From a virus: DNA of 51,826 nt. Position 1 is the stretch's first letter, and each line of letters begins with the position of its first letter. The translations under genes and the position numbers were made by a program. Positions 41,434-50,024 of the stretch are shown here, piece by piece. The notes beneath the pieces were generated by a model, which was not told the origin of the DNA, made no database searches, and worked only from the letters and a program-made list of their open reading frames with translations. The stretch is taken from the IMG/VR virus record IMGVR_UViG_3300023284_002187, positions 1 to 51,826 of that record; one strand, written 5' to 3'.

Positions 41434-41898
41434 TTATTTAGATGCTCCCCTGAGTCTTTTTTTCAGAGTCGCTGAATTTCCAATCGTTGACAGTTTCAAC
41501 TCTTTACACTTTTTCTGCAGTTCGCTTCTGCTCATTGCATTAACATCCTCGGTCAATTCATCATTTTTTTCAGGTGCTAACAGTTTGTCTATTTCTGGAC
41601 CTGGGTGGCTTAAAGGTACGGGATGTTCTTCCATCGCTTTGCGATTAGCCTCTGCATGTTTTATCGCAAGTTCTCGCTCCTCTTTTTCCTGTCGTCTTTG
41701 TTTTATCCGAGCTTCTTCGGCTTTTTTCAAATGCTCATATTCATCTTTAAGCATAATCCACTTTAAGCTCAGATGACTTTGTAGAACATTTGCTTTCCAA
41801 AGCATCGCTTCAGGTACGGGATCTCCAGACTTTCGGATATCTCCTTTTCCAAGTTTTAATTCGCGTTTATGTAAACCCACTACATAGACATTTTCCAT
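41434..41898 (-). CDS. Capsid-region protein with a C-terminal SAP-like domain
   Basis: 154 residues. A short folded N-terminus (VYVVGLHKRELKLGKGDIRK) is followed by a charged coiled coil (EHLKKAEEARIKQRRQEKEE) and a SAP-like DNA-binding motif at the end (MSRSELQKKCKELKLSTIGN, then SATLKKRLRGA). It follows the major capsid gene. It might bridge DNA and the capsid shell or connector. Confidence 0.65.
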   Translation of the reverse strand: MENVYVVGLHKRELKLGKGDIRKSGDPVPEAMLWKANVLQSHLSLKWIMLKDEYEHLKKAEEARIKQRRQEKEERELAIKHAEANRKAMEEHPVPLSHPGPEIDKLLAPEKNDELTEDVNAMSRSELQKKCKELKLSTIGNSATLKKRLRGASK

Positions 41899-41936
41899 CG
41901 GTTAAATTCTCCTAGTTAATTCGGTTAAAGCCTAAA

Positions 41937-41958
41937 GGGATCTACCGAAGTAGACCCC
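41937..41958 (-). terminator. UUCG-loop hairpin after the major capsid gene, possible partial terminator
   Basis: On the minus strand GGGGTCTAC-TTCG-GTAGATCCC (one mismatch) forms a nine-pair stem with the very stable UUCG loop, followed by TTTAGGCTTT. The T run is weak, so it is more likely an attenuator or RNA-stability element that keeps major capsid expression above the neck genes downstream. Confidence 0.5.
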
Positions 41959-41976
41959 CAGCATTGATCATCAAAA

Positions 41977-42945
41977 TCAAGTTAATGTATTGATAAAAAA
42001 CACGCCCAACTCTGGAGCCACCAACTTCTGATCCCAAGCCATTTCTGACTCGATTCTATCAGAAGCCAAATGTTCCATGCGGAATCGCTTCATCCTTGCG
42101 CCTGCGGCCTGTGCTCCGAAGAGTCCAGTCCATGCAAAGGTGTAACCACCTGATGGAGTCAAAAGTGATGGAGTTGGATTTGAATAGACGAGTAGCATTT
42201 CCTCAGTTCCAAAAACATATTCAAAATCCTCGGCAGCACCTTCAGGATTTTTGTCCCGAGTGGCTCTGGCGACCATATATCGATCAACTTCAAAAAGTCG
42301 CGCCAACATATCCTCTGTAATAGAGGCAAACTGAGTGTGCTTCACACGATCCAAAATCGATGCATTTGACTTCAAGGCACGGTGTACCGCAGGAGTCACA
42401 ACAATAGTGTTAGGCATAAAAGCGGTTCTCTCTTTTGTGGCGTCTTTTTCTAACAAAACGTCATCAACTGGATCAGATCCGGCAGCATCCCATTTAGTGG
42501 CAGGTACAATATCAGTTCCAGTACTAGAACCCGTCCAAACCCCTGTTGTAAAATGCGTGTCGACAAATTCCAATTCTTTACGCAACAATTGCTGTAAAGT
42601 GGTCCAGCGAGTGGCATCTCGATCAAGATTGATCGGAATGTCAGCATTGGCTCGTGTCTGATCATCGACATCTTTATGAATAGCCCAAACATCAGCAAAA
42701 TATGTTGGGGTATTATCGATGTCGAAACCTCCACCAGCTGATTCGCTTCCAGGAGCCCGTTTTTTCGCATTGGAACGGAACCACTGTTTACGATCATATT
42801 GGAAATAACGATCTGATTGCTTAGTAACCGGCACAACTGGGAAAACCTTACTAGCAGTAAAGTCCTCCTCAGCCTGAAGAAAGGCTACTGAGATATTTGT
42901 AAGTGGGCGATTGACATGAACATCACCCCTAGTTGGTTGACTCAT
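41977..42945 (-). CDS. Major capsid protein
   Basis: 322 residues. NRPLTNISVAFLQAEEDFTA, VFPVVPVTKQSDRYFQYDRK, and later FMPNTIVVTPAVHRALKSN with YMVARATRDKNPEG and DQKLVAPELGVFFIN define a gpE-type major capsid protein with an HK97-like fold. It lies downstream of protease, scaffold and decoration genes, in usual order. Followed by the UUCG hairpin. Confidence 0.88.
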   Translation of the reverse strand: MSQPTRGDVHVNRPLTNISVAFLQAEEDFTASKVFPVVPVTKQSDRYFQYDRKQWFRSNAKKRAPGSESAGGGFDIDNTPTYFADVWAIHKDVDDQTRANADIPINLDRDATRWTTLQQLLRKELEFVDTHFTTGVWTGSSTGTDIVPATKWDAAGSDPVDDVLLEKDATKERTAFMPNTIVVTPAVHRALKSNASILDRVKHTQFASITEDMLARLFEVDRYMVARATRDKNPEGAAEDFEYVFGTEEMLLVYSNPTPSLLTPSGGYTFAWTGLFGAQAAGARMKRFRMEHLASDRIESEMAWDQKLVAPELGVFFINTLT

Positions 42946-42955
42946 TTATGCCTCC

Positions 42956-43339
42956 TTATGCCAGCAATGCGCCGGAAAGGCCGATGACTTTAACGGAAAC
43001 AAGATCTCCGAGTGCCGCGGCGGGTTTAAGTGAAACAGCTACAACTCGATTTCCAGAGGTAGCAGTGATCAAACGTCCATTTGCGTCCGACATCAATTCT
43101 AGATTGGCTGCGAAAGCTGCACCAGCTTCACCCTTTGAGATGCCGTCTAAGTCAACCTCAGCCGATTCTCCCAAAATTGGTTTATTCTGTAAAAGGGCAA
43201 GTGAGAAATCGCCTGCTGTTGATTGGATAACATCTCCATTGGCATTCAATTTTACAGCCCTAAATTGTAATAGACTTAGATCAGCTCCTGCCTCGAATAC
43301 GCCTGGTTTGAATCCTGGGACTTCAAATTCGTTGCTCAT
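42956..43339 (-). CDS. Capsid decoration protein (DUF2190-like)
   Basis: 127 residues. FKPGVFEAGADLSLLQFRAV, KLNANGDVIQSTAGDFSLAL and LQNKPILGESAEVDLDGISK follow the DUF2190 family of small proteins between scaffold and major capsid genes that stabilise the shell. It shares one base with the scaffold gene's stop. Confidence 0.78.
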   Translation of the reverse strand: MSNEFEVPGFKPGVFEAGADLSLLQFRAVKLNANGDVIQSTAGDFSLALLQNKPILGESAEVDLDGISKGEAGAAFAANLELMSDANGRLITATSGNRVVAVSLKPAAALGDLVSVKVIGLSGALLA

Positions 43340-44568
43340 TATCGACCTCCAACTTGACTTGGGTTATCGCTCAAATACTCGTTATAAAGTTCTGGATTCT
43401 TTTGGAGAGCTAGATCCTCAGCTTGTTCGGATGTGAGCTTTGGATTTGCTTTCAGCTCTGCTTCTTTGGCGACTTTAATCTTGTCGTCATAAACAACAGA
43501 TCCGCCAGCTGATGTGCCAAGCTCGCTGAAAATATTTCCAGCTTCAATCTTGTCGTTAGCAGCTTTCAAGGTTTTCTCGAAACGCTCATAGCCCTCTTTC
43601 GACATCGTCTCAAAAGCCTCCTTGAGAGTTTTGCCAAGTTCTATTGCGTCCTCGCCAACATGACCAAAACTCTTGGCCTTCTCATGAAATTCTTTTGCGA
43701 CACGCATTTCACGTTCCTTTGTGACTTGCTCTGTCAAACTCTTGTTACTTGTGGCCAAAGTCTCATTTTCTTTGGCAATTTTGGCGTGGGACTCAAACAA
43801 CTCATCGAGTTTCGCCTGTGTCTCTTTCGGGATCACATCGCCCTCCTTGCCGTTTCCGGCCTCTTTTTTAATTTTATCTGCTTGATCAATTACCTCTTGG
43901 GCTTTTTTAACCTTCTCTTTCATCTCATCTGAGAGATCTTCTTTTCGAGTCTCTCCCATCAAACCAGCAAGTTGGTCTGTGAGTTTTTTGCCACCGTCTG
44001 GTAACTCTCTTTTAACTGAGGTTATTAAACGCATAGCCCCCTTAAGAGCTGCCTTTAATTGGCCAGATTTGTGACCCTCTTTTTTAATCTCTTCAGGGAG
44101 GAATTTATCGATTTTTGCGTCGATCTGCTCCTCGTCTTTAAGATCTGCTTTGAGAATCTTCTCGAGCATTTCTTCCATAATTTCCTCCTGTTGACGTTTA
44201 TCTTCTTTTTTCACTGGGCCTACAGTGGCCGTTACTCCACTAGTTAATTTTTTACTTCTAAGGCGACTGAAATCTCCGGGGTTACGTTGTCGGAGACGAA
44301 ACGAGTTTTCAGTTTCATCCACTTTAGAAAATTTAAAATCATTATCTTTGGCCCATTTTTTTGCATCAGCGGCAGTTGGAAATTGATCTTTGTTAAAAAT
44401 GAGGGTTTGTATTTCCGCAGCTTGTTTTGTGACTGTCTCAATGCCATCCTCTGGCTCCCAAAGTTCCTTAAAAATAAGAAACTTTCTTTTGTTTTGGCCT
44501 TTAGGAACTTGGCTGACTTCAAAAGTCTCGAAATCAAACATCCTCTGTTTTTTTTCGACCTTAGCCAT
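43339..44568 (-). CDS. Scaffold protein with XkdF-type N-terminal domain
   Basis: 409 residues. The first 120 contain FDFETFEVSQVPKGQNKRKF and FNKDQFPTAADAKKWAKDND, FRLRQRNPGDFSRLRSKKL, a domain common in phage prohead proteases and scaffolds. The remaining 280 residues are a long charged helix-rich scaffold (KESHAKIAKENETLATSNKS-like) ending QKNPELYNEYLSDNPSQVGG. It lies between protease and decoration genes. It is preceded by an inverted repeat at 44577-44610 beside its ribosome site GAGG. Confidence 0.72.
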   Translation of the reverse strand: MAKVEKKQRMFDFETFEVSQVPKGQNKRKFLIFKELWEPEDGIETVTKQAAEIQTLIFNKDQFPTAADAKKWAKDNDFKFSKVDETENSFRLRQRNPGDFSRLRSKKLTSGVTATVGPVKKEDKRQQEEIMEEMLEKILKADLKDEEQIDAKIDKFLPEEIKKEGHKSGQLKAALKGAMRLITSVKRELPDGGKKLTDQLAGLMGETRKEDLSDEMKEKVKKAQEVIDQADKIKKEAGNGKEGDVIPKETQAKLDELFESHAKIAKENETLATSNKSLTEQVTKEREMRVAKEFHEKAKSFGHVGEDAIELGKTLKEAFETMSKEGYERFEKTLKAANDKIEAGNIFSELGTSAGGSVVYDDKIKVAKEAELKANPKLTSEQAEDLALQKNPELYNEYLSDNPSQVGGR

Positions 44569-44576
44569 TATTCCTC

Positions 44577-44610
44577 ACACAACTATACTTACAGATATTA
44601 AAAGTTGTGT
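44577..44610 (-). promoter_or_regulatory. Inverted repeat next to the scaffold ribosome site
   Basis: ACACAACT (44577-44584) and AGTTGTGT (44603-44610) form an eight-pair stem with an 18-base loop. On the minus strand it ends directly before GAGG and ATG 44568. It might regulate scaffold translation or slow RNA decay. No T run, so not a terminator. Confidence 0.4.
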
Positions 44611-44622
44611 AAATAGGGGGTA

Positions 44623-45837
44623 CTAGCCTGGAATCTTGCGGGAAAATCCTCCGGGTGAGAAAGCATTGATCTTTCCAGATTTGATATCTGCCCATTCTTG
44701 ATCATCTGGAACCCATATTCCGATAATCCAACTTCCTTCAGGAACTTTTTGAGTTCCGTTCTGTCCTTTAAAAGTTAAATCTTGGGATGCAAGGTAATTT
44801 TCGACTAATTTTGCTTTTGATTTTTTACGATGCCGAAAGCCGATGACTCTAGATTTCAACATAAAGAAATGAGCAGCCTTGCGTATTTCCTCTTTCGATA
44901 TAATATCATTCTCACCGTCACGAAATTCAGGGGTCAGCACCACCCCATAAGCAAGCCTTAATTCTTCATCTTGTTTGCATATTAAAATTTCTTCCGGAAC
45001 TAACTTTTCAGCTTTGGCTATTTCTTCTTCAATATTGACTGAGGCGAGTGTGTTGGCTGCATCTTCAGCGTTTTGTTTGCCCACGACTTTAACGTCATAT
45101 CCAAGGGCCGCGAGCGCCAGAAGCCTGTCGGATGAGATTGCGTCCTCTTTTTGTAATAATCTTTCATCATCCAGGCCGTTATTTGTATCAGTGGTTTTTT
45201 CATCCACCCCTCCACGACTCACGGAATCATTATCTCCTATTTCACTCTCTTTGAACAGAGAAGATGTGAATACATCGACGGCCTGTGTTATTTCTGGTGA
45301 AGATGGAAAGTCTGGTAGCCCGTCTTGTTGAGGTGAACCGATCCAATCCCAAAACTCTCCAGCCCGATAAGATCTCAATCGGGCATCATCGGGCAACACT
45401 AGTATGTGATCATGTAGCCCATCAAAAGCAGTCGTTTCAATTAATGACGAATGGTCATGGTCGCCGTCTAATTGAGTGAAAATCTCAGTGCCTTTAATAA
45501 GTATTGTTCCATCATTGAGCGTGATATCGAATGGGATCTCTATACGATGCCTATGTGTAGAACCTTGACTAGTCACTTTGTCTGCATTTTCTCTCACCAT
45601 TCCATGGGTGTGTGATCCGTCCACATCAGTTAAAAGACTGTGGCCTTGAATTAAATAGAGATGAACATGCCTGCCATCCTGACGAGTTGTTTTTAATTCA
45701 CGGATTAAAGTGTGACCATGAATACCCGCCTCTGGCACACCGTTGATAAACCCTTTGTAGATGGGTTTTTTATGTTTAGATTTAAGGAAATCAAAAAATC
45801 CAGCTTTCTTTTTTTTCTTTTTTTTATGTTTACTCAT
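44623..45837 (-). CDS. XkdF-type prohead protease with a His-rich N-terminal repeat
   Basis: 404 residues. The C-terminal 160 (EILICKQDEELRLAYGVVLT, GENDIISKEEIRKAAHFFML, VPEGSWIIGIWVPDDQEWAD, AFSPGGFSRK) is the XkdF serine-protease-like domain that matures the prohead. The first 150 carry six HxH motifs, at residues about 40-42, 57-59, 76-78, 95-97, 127-129 and 142-144, four of them as DGxHxH. These could bind metal ions. The middle is an acidic linker. The basic N-terminus (KKKKKKK) may hold DNA or scaffold. Confidence 0.78.
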   Translation of the reverse strand: MSKHKKKKKKKAGFFDFLKSKHKKPIYKGFINGVPEAGIHGHTLIRELKTTRQDGRHVHLYLIQGHSLLTDVDGSHTHGMVRENADKVTSQGSTHRHRIEIPFDITLNDGTILIKGTEIFTQLDGDHDHSSLIETTAFDGLHDHILVLPDDARLRSYRAGEFWDWIGSPQQDGLPDFPSSPEITQAVDVFTSSLFKESEIGDNDSVSRGGVDEKTTDTNNGLDDERLLQKEDAISSDRLLALAALGYDVKVVGKQNAEDAANTLASVNIEEEIAKAEKLVPEEILICKQDEELRLAYGVVLTPEFRDGENDIISKEEIRKAAHFFMLKSRVIGFRHRKKSKAKLVENYLASQDLTFKGQNGTQKVPEGSWIIGIWVPDDQEWADIKSGKINAFSPGGFSRKIPG

Positions 45838-45847
45838 TATTATTCTC

Positions 45848-46924
45848 CTATTCGATTTCTAACGATAACGCCGCTCGACAATTAACATGTGCCGAAGGGC
45901 CTGACACAAATGCGCCAGTTTGAACAATGAAAAATTCATCATCTAATGGAATCGATTGTCCATCTAAATCGTTGCATATATCCGATGTCTTATTGTCTAA
46001 GATTGAAATCCATGTTTTTTTAGCTTTATTTTTCTCAAATAAACCACGCTCAGCAGCACTATCCCAAACAAGCAGTTGGGCATCATTGACACTGTTTGTT
46101 AATTCCGTTCGTGCAATAGCAAGTGACCTTTGTTTGGTGAGTTGATCCGCGAATCGAGTAGCCCGTGCATCAATCTTTTTATCCGTGAGATTTCTCAAAT
46201 TGGCCTTAATATTAATTGCCCTAACAGTATTAGCTTTTCCGAGATCTTTTAATTTCTGAAGTTTGTTCGTCAAATCCGCTCTACGGTTGACTTCTCTCAG
46301 ACGTTTATTGGTTACTCGATCCACCATTAACCCGGTCAGCCCTACAGATCGTTTAATTAATACCGCAGCTCTTTTTGGCGTCAATGCTTGTTGGAATGAT
46401 CTAGTCATGACCTGTGCTACTGCCTGTCGGGTGCTTTCAGAGATGCCCTGAACTAACAGCGCAGTGTTCTGTTGGATTGCTCTGGCTATTGCAGGATTGG
46501 TGACGTCAAATCTTAAATCAGGATCTGGAGCGGGAAGTCTATTGATGGCTGTATCGCCTGCTTGAATCATAGCAGCTCTCAAATTACCAGATACTGGTTG
46601 GAGGTCGCCTTCTAGTTTATCCCATGGAATCACTTCCATAGCCTCATTGATACGACCATCGCCAACAAGCTCAGCGATTTTGTCTGAATCCATCCGTTTA
46701 CGAAATGTTGCCAAACCCTGTGTGATGTTTAGGATGACAGCTTTCTCGAATGCATCAGCCACACCCATGATGACCTTGGCATTGGTGACTGATTTTCTGC
46801 CAATCTTAGTATCATCATCTTGTTTCTGCACTCGATATGAGTGGCAATTACAGCGTATGGTCCCAAGAGATCCCGTATATATGGCGACTTTTTCAGGATC
46901 TGGCTTTAATTCCTTGGTCGTCAC
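45848..46924 (-). CDS. Mu gpF-like minor head protein
   Basis: 358 residues from GTG 46924, GAGGAG upstream. The C-terminal third (SLAIARTELTNSVNDAQLLV, KTWISILDNKTSDICNDLDG, QSIPLDDEFFIVQ, GPSAHVNCRAALSLEIE) is the gpF head-morphogenesis domain. The N-terminal part has a Cys/His group (IRCNCHSYRV) and helices. Such proteins bind the portal and assist early head assembly. It overlaps the previous small gene by 32 bases. Confidence 0.85.
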   Translation of the reverse strand: MTTKELKPDPEKVAIYTGSLGTIRCNCHSYRVQKQDDDTKIGRKSVTNAKVIMGVADAFEKAVILNITQGLATFRKRMDSDKIAELVGDGRINEAMEVIPWDKLEGDLQPVSGNLRAAMIQAGDTAINRLPAPDPDLRFDVTNPAIARAIQQNTALLVQGISESTRQAVAQVMTRSFQQALTPKRAAVLIKRSVGLTGLMVDRVTNKRLREVNRRADLTNKLQKLKDLGKANTVRAINIKANLRNLTDKKIDARATRFADQLTKQRSLAIARTELTNSVNDAQLLVWDSAAERGLFEKNKAKKTWISILDNKTSDICNDLDGQSIPLDDEFFIVQTGAFVSGPSAHVNCRAALSLEIE

Positions 46925-47138
46925 GATAGATCTCCTCGTATTTCATTTCCTGTGCTTGAGCCCACATTTCTTCAACTGTATCATTGACGAGGACATAGGT
47001 ATCGCCCCCGTCCTTTTTCTCTACCTTTAATACGCAGACAGTATGGCGGCCATCTGCGGCTGTGAATGCCTCACGGAGATCCTCTACATGGATCATGAGC
47101 TTACTACCCGCTTTATTCGTTAAATAAAAATGTCTCAT
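46893..47138 (-). CDS. Unknown small protein between portal and gpF-like genes
   Basis: 81 residues, ATGA-coupled to the previous gene. It looks like a small beta protein (AGSKLMIHVEDLREAFTAAD, HTVCVLKVEKKDGGDTYVLV) with a helix at the end. Unrecognised; likely a head-assembly accessory. Confidence 0.55.
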   Translation of the reverse strand: MRHFYLTNKAGSKLMIHVEDLREAFTAADGRHTVCVLKVEKKDGGDTYVLVNDTVEEMWAQAQEMKYEEIYRDDQGIKARS

Positions 47139-47332
47139 GCTGCCTGTTTTCTAGCGGCGTGATTCAAGCCTTTTGCTCGTCGTTTAGCATAATATTTTGC
47201 CATACTTTTAGCTCGAGCTTTTTTTGCTACTCGTTGATTGTGAGCCATGTTTTTTGGTTGGTACTGCCGCATATCATTGCCATGATTAATCAATCCAAGA
47301 AAATCATTGTCGATCATATTCCATTTGGACAT
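47135..47332 (-). CDS. Small basic protein
   Basis: 65 residues. The C-terminal half is dominated by Lys, Arg and Ala (HNQRVAKKARAKSMAKYYAK, RRAKGLNHAARKQ), a histone-tail-like composition that could bind packaged DNA. No signal peptide or known family. Located in the head operon. Confidence 0.55.
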   Translation of the reverse strand: MSKWNMIDNDFLGLINHGNDMRQYQPKNMAHNQRVAKKARAKSMAKYYAKRRAKGLNHAARKQAA

Positions 47333-47333
47333 T

Positions 47334-47579
47334 CTATTTCCTTTTTAACTGTTTGAGCCAATATATTGTCTCCTGTAAACACCTAGCAGCCCTTTTAAGT
47401 TCATAGGCATCTGGAGTATCTGCCTTAAGAGCTGTATCCCGACGAGTATTCAATGATGGTTGTTCAGCTTCTAAAAGCTCAAGTAGACTTAGCTTTTTTG
47501 GTGGCTGAGGTTTTTTCGTAGCCAGCTCTTTTGTATCGGCTTTTGGTTCAACTTTTTTCTTTTTCCATACCCCTACCAT
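47334..47579 (-). CDS. Unknown small Lys-rich protein
   Basis: 81 residues with a strong site AAGGAGG before ATG 47579. A Lys/Pro-rich N-terminus (KKKKVEPKADTKELATKKPQ) precedes a helical part (LSLLELLEAEQPSLNTRRDT, LKRAARCLQETIYWLKQLKR). Unrecognised. Sits directly after the portal. Confidence 0.55.
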   Translation of the reverse strand: MVGVWKKKKVEPKADTKELATKKPQPPKKLSLLELLEAEQPSLNTRRDTALKADTPDAYELKRAARCLQETIYWLKQLKRK

Positions 47580-47589
47580 AACGACCTCC

Positions 47590-48912
47590 TTATTCTTGTT
47601 CGTCTAATGGAATGCTGGCTTGTTGTTTCAGATAATTTCCGACTTTATCGGAACTGAGATCCACGCCAGCATTAGTTAATGCATTAATATAATTACCCAA
47701 CTCTGTTAAATCGACAGTCTCAATATCACCAAAAACGAATCTAGGGATCCGTGTTTGATCCAATCCATTTAATGTCCACAACATTGGAACTGCTTTGCGA
47801 TTAAGTACATTTGCTATCATAGTTAACCATGCTCTAATGGCCATTGAGAAAATACTAGTCTTTGAGTCGGCAAGACTAAATGATCCAACTTTTTGATGAC
47901 CCAAAAGAATAAAATCGGCAACCATTGTAGTTGCAATGTCCTGTTTATAACGGTTAATAATATCGCTGGTTTTAAATTGTCTACTGCCACCAGTAGATAA
48001 AAGTTTGAAATCATAAAGCATTTTACCATTTTCATCTAAGACCATAGGGAAGACGATGCCCTCTTGTTCGTCTCGTCTGACATTTGTCACAATCTGCTCA
48101 ATTTTCTGTCTGATTTGTTTCTCTTTCCCAGTAGCTGTCGGAGATAAGATTTCAGGAGGTACGAAAGCAATTGGTAAACCAGCGAGATCACGCTCGACTC
48201 CAATACCTTCTATATTCTCAATTTTCTTTTTGAAATACCAAGGACGGAAGGCATTTCGTAATGCACTACGGGCCTCGGGATTGTTTTTATGGGTTGATGT
48301 TCTAAAAAGTAATATTTTCTCAGCTGGAATAAACACTTCTCTCATTATAGGAGGAGCCTGTTGAACTAGACCCTCTATATCTCCATGTTCTGATATCTGC
48401 CAACGCATGATTGTCTCTTGAGCTCTGATTGGTAATCGTTTCCAGCCAATCAAACCATCATTAAATCGACTTGACGGGATACGCTTCTCGATTGGTTTAT
48501 TGAACTGAAACCCTTGGAATCCTTGTCTGCGTTTAAAAACCTGTTCAAGTGGTGTAAACCCAAAAGTCAACATGGACATGATTTCTGAGACTATTTCATC
48601 CCATGGTTGATCCATGTCATTTCTACAAGAATTCAGAAACTCAGCGGCCTCAATATCTTTAGCGTCTTGTGAAAACGGTTCTACATGCCAGTCAACTTCT
48701 CTAACGAGTTTGTCGATCACAAATTGAATAGCTCCGACTGTGGCATCGTTATCCCGCATTTCCATAAACGTGGTGCGCCCACGAGGACCATCAAGGAGTT
48801 TGAGTTTTTCCTCAAATATCATGCCGGCCATATGATTTAAGCCAGTGTTCCCGATTTCCCCGATATCCAATTTATTACCGCGTTTAGCCGCTACATCGTT
48901 ATGTCCTGCCAT
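47590..48912 (-). CDS. Portal protein (DUF935, Mu gp29-like)
   Basis: 440 residues; GGAG before ATG 48912. FMEMRDNDATVGAIQFVIDK, VDWHVEPFSQDAKDIEAAEF, SMLTFGFTPLEQVFKRRQGF, and later YKQDIATTMVADFILLGHQK with VGSFSLADSKTSIFSMAIRA are typical DUF935 portal motifs. It forms the ring through which DNA enters and leaves. It lies between the unknown 48914-49816 gene and three small genes. Confidence 0.88.
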   Translation of the reverse strand: MAGHNDVAAKRGNKLDIGEIGNTGLNHMAGMIFEEKLKLLDGPRGRTTFMEMRDNDATVGAIQFVIDKLVREVDWHVEPFSQDAKDIEAAEFLNSCRNDMDQPWDEIVSEIMSMLTFGFTPLEQVFKRRQGFQGFQFNKPIEKRIPSSRFNDGLIGWKRLPIRAQETIMRWQISEHGDIEGLVQQAPPIMREVFIPAEKILLFRTSTHKNNPEARSALRNAFRPWYFKKKIENIEGIGVERDLAGLPIAFVPPEILSPTATGKEKQIRQKIEQIVTNVRRDEQEGIVFPMVLDENGKMLYDFKLLSTGGSRQFKTSDIINRYKQDIATTMVADFILLGHQKVGSFSLADSKTSIFSMAIRAWLTMIANVLNRKAVPMLWTLNGLDQTRIPRFVFGDIETVDLTELGNYINALTNAGVDLSSDKVGNYLKQQASIPLDEQE

Positions 48913-48913
48913 A

Positions 48914-49816
48914 TTAATCTCCTAATGAGTTCACAATTGGTTCAGCGAGTCTGTCGATCGGTGGTGAAGCGCCAACGCCCTTCCAAGCGGCTGCATCATA
49001 ATAATGCCTCATGGCTGACATAGGACCATTTGTGACCTCGTATTCCTTTACAAATGGATCACCAGCAAAGGGTCGATCATTGAAATAGAATCTTCTAGAA
49101 AGCCTCGCTATAGGGCTCTCACACGTTCTCTGGGCATATGACATCATCATTATATGATTGTTGTCGTCAGAGTTCTTTGGGTCAATGCCATAACTATTGA
49201 CTTTGATCCATGAATTAACAAGGTTTGCAATATCTCCACACCATACAAGCGGATAAGCCCACCAGTATTTCCAACCTCTACGTTTTATTTTAAATCGCCA
49301 AAAGATAGCCCAGAATTGAGGTCCACATAAATCTGGTATTTTTTTATCGATCCACTTTTCCTCTGATTTTGGATTATGTTTTGGATGCTTTGGAGGGTAA
49401 ACCCCATTGTGACGCGTATTGGTCATAAAAGATCCACGTTTAAATAAATGCCAATAGAACTCTTCCAACTCCTCTTCTAATCCAAGGGCAGCCATAGATA
49501 AGACTAGGGCAATGGCTTGATCTCGAGACATTCGGTTCCAGTCTCCATACCAGAACAATACGTCCGGATGTCGACGCCAAAGACCTTTATTAATTGGATG
49601 TCGAAGCGTTGCTTTGATATAACTGAAACGAATTTCGAGTTCGGTCTGGTTAACACCCGTAAGAGCGGAGAAAAATATAAATGCACCCTCTCGGTGAATG
49701 GTATCACCGCCACCAAATATATCGGTCGTCACATTCCAACGTCTAAACGCGAGCAGGCCCCAGGCGTCTCTGTGATCTTTCATCGTCCGATTTTTTATGA
49801 TTGCGTTTGATATCAT
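48914..49816 (-). CDS. Unknown protein between terminase and portal
   Basis: 300 residues from ATG 49816 with AGGAG five bases upstream, overlapping the HTH gene by 74 bases. It is strikingly rich in Trp and Arg (WGLLAFRRWNVTTDIFGGGD, IHREGAFIFFSALTGVNQTE, FWYGDWNRMSRDQAIALVLS, KIKRRGWKYWWAYPLVWCGD). It may be membrane-associated or an enzyme; I recognise no family with certainty. Unusual for the slot between terminase and portal. Confidence 0.6.
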   Translation of the reverse strand: MISNAIIKNRTMKDHRDAWGLLAFRRWNVTTDIFGGGDTIHREGAFIFFSALTGVNQTELEIRFSYIKATLRHPINKGLWRRHPDVLFWYGDWNRMSRDQAIALVLSMAALGLEEELEEFYWHLFKRGSFMTNTRHNGVYPPKHPKHNPKSEEKWIDKKIPDLCGPQFWAIFWRFKIKRRGWKYWWAYPLVWCGDIANLVNSWIKVNSYGIDPKNSDDNNHIMMMSYAQRTCESPIARLSRRFYFNDRPFAGDPFVKEYEVTNGPMSAMRHYYDAAAWKGVGASPPIDRLAEPIVNSLGD

Positions 49817-49988
49817 TCAATCTCCTGTAAAGAGTTGCCCGACCAATTCCTAATCCATGGGCAGTTGCGGTGATATTTTTTCCGTAATATTTGAAAGCCT
49901 TCGTGATCCAAAAATATTCCATTTCTTTGAGAGTCACACCTTTGATATAAGGCAAATACTTGATTCTTATTTCTAAGGGTCGAGCCAT
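49743..49988 (-). CDS. Fis/NtrC-type helix-turn-helix protein
   Basis: 81 residues. LKEMEYFWITKAFKYYGKN and ITATAHGLGIGRATLYRRLN form a Fis-type HTH domain of the NtrC C-terminal kind. A basic tail follows. It is located between large terminase and portal and could regulate late genes or bind DNA during packaging. Alone, without an ATPase or receiver domain. Confidence 0.75.
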   Translation of the reverse strand: MARPLEIRIKYLPYIKGVTLKEMEYFWITKAFKYYGKNITATAHGLGIGRATLYRRLNDIKRNHKKSDDERSQRRLGPARV

Positions 49989-50024
49989 AAATTGAGTGTA
50001 TTATATCGGGACAGTTGCATCAAC

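Noticed and set aside
50000-50005. Consensus TATAAT on the minus strand before the Fis-like gene
   Set aside because: No acceptable -35 element lies 16-18 bases upstream, so a promoter cannot be supported.
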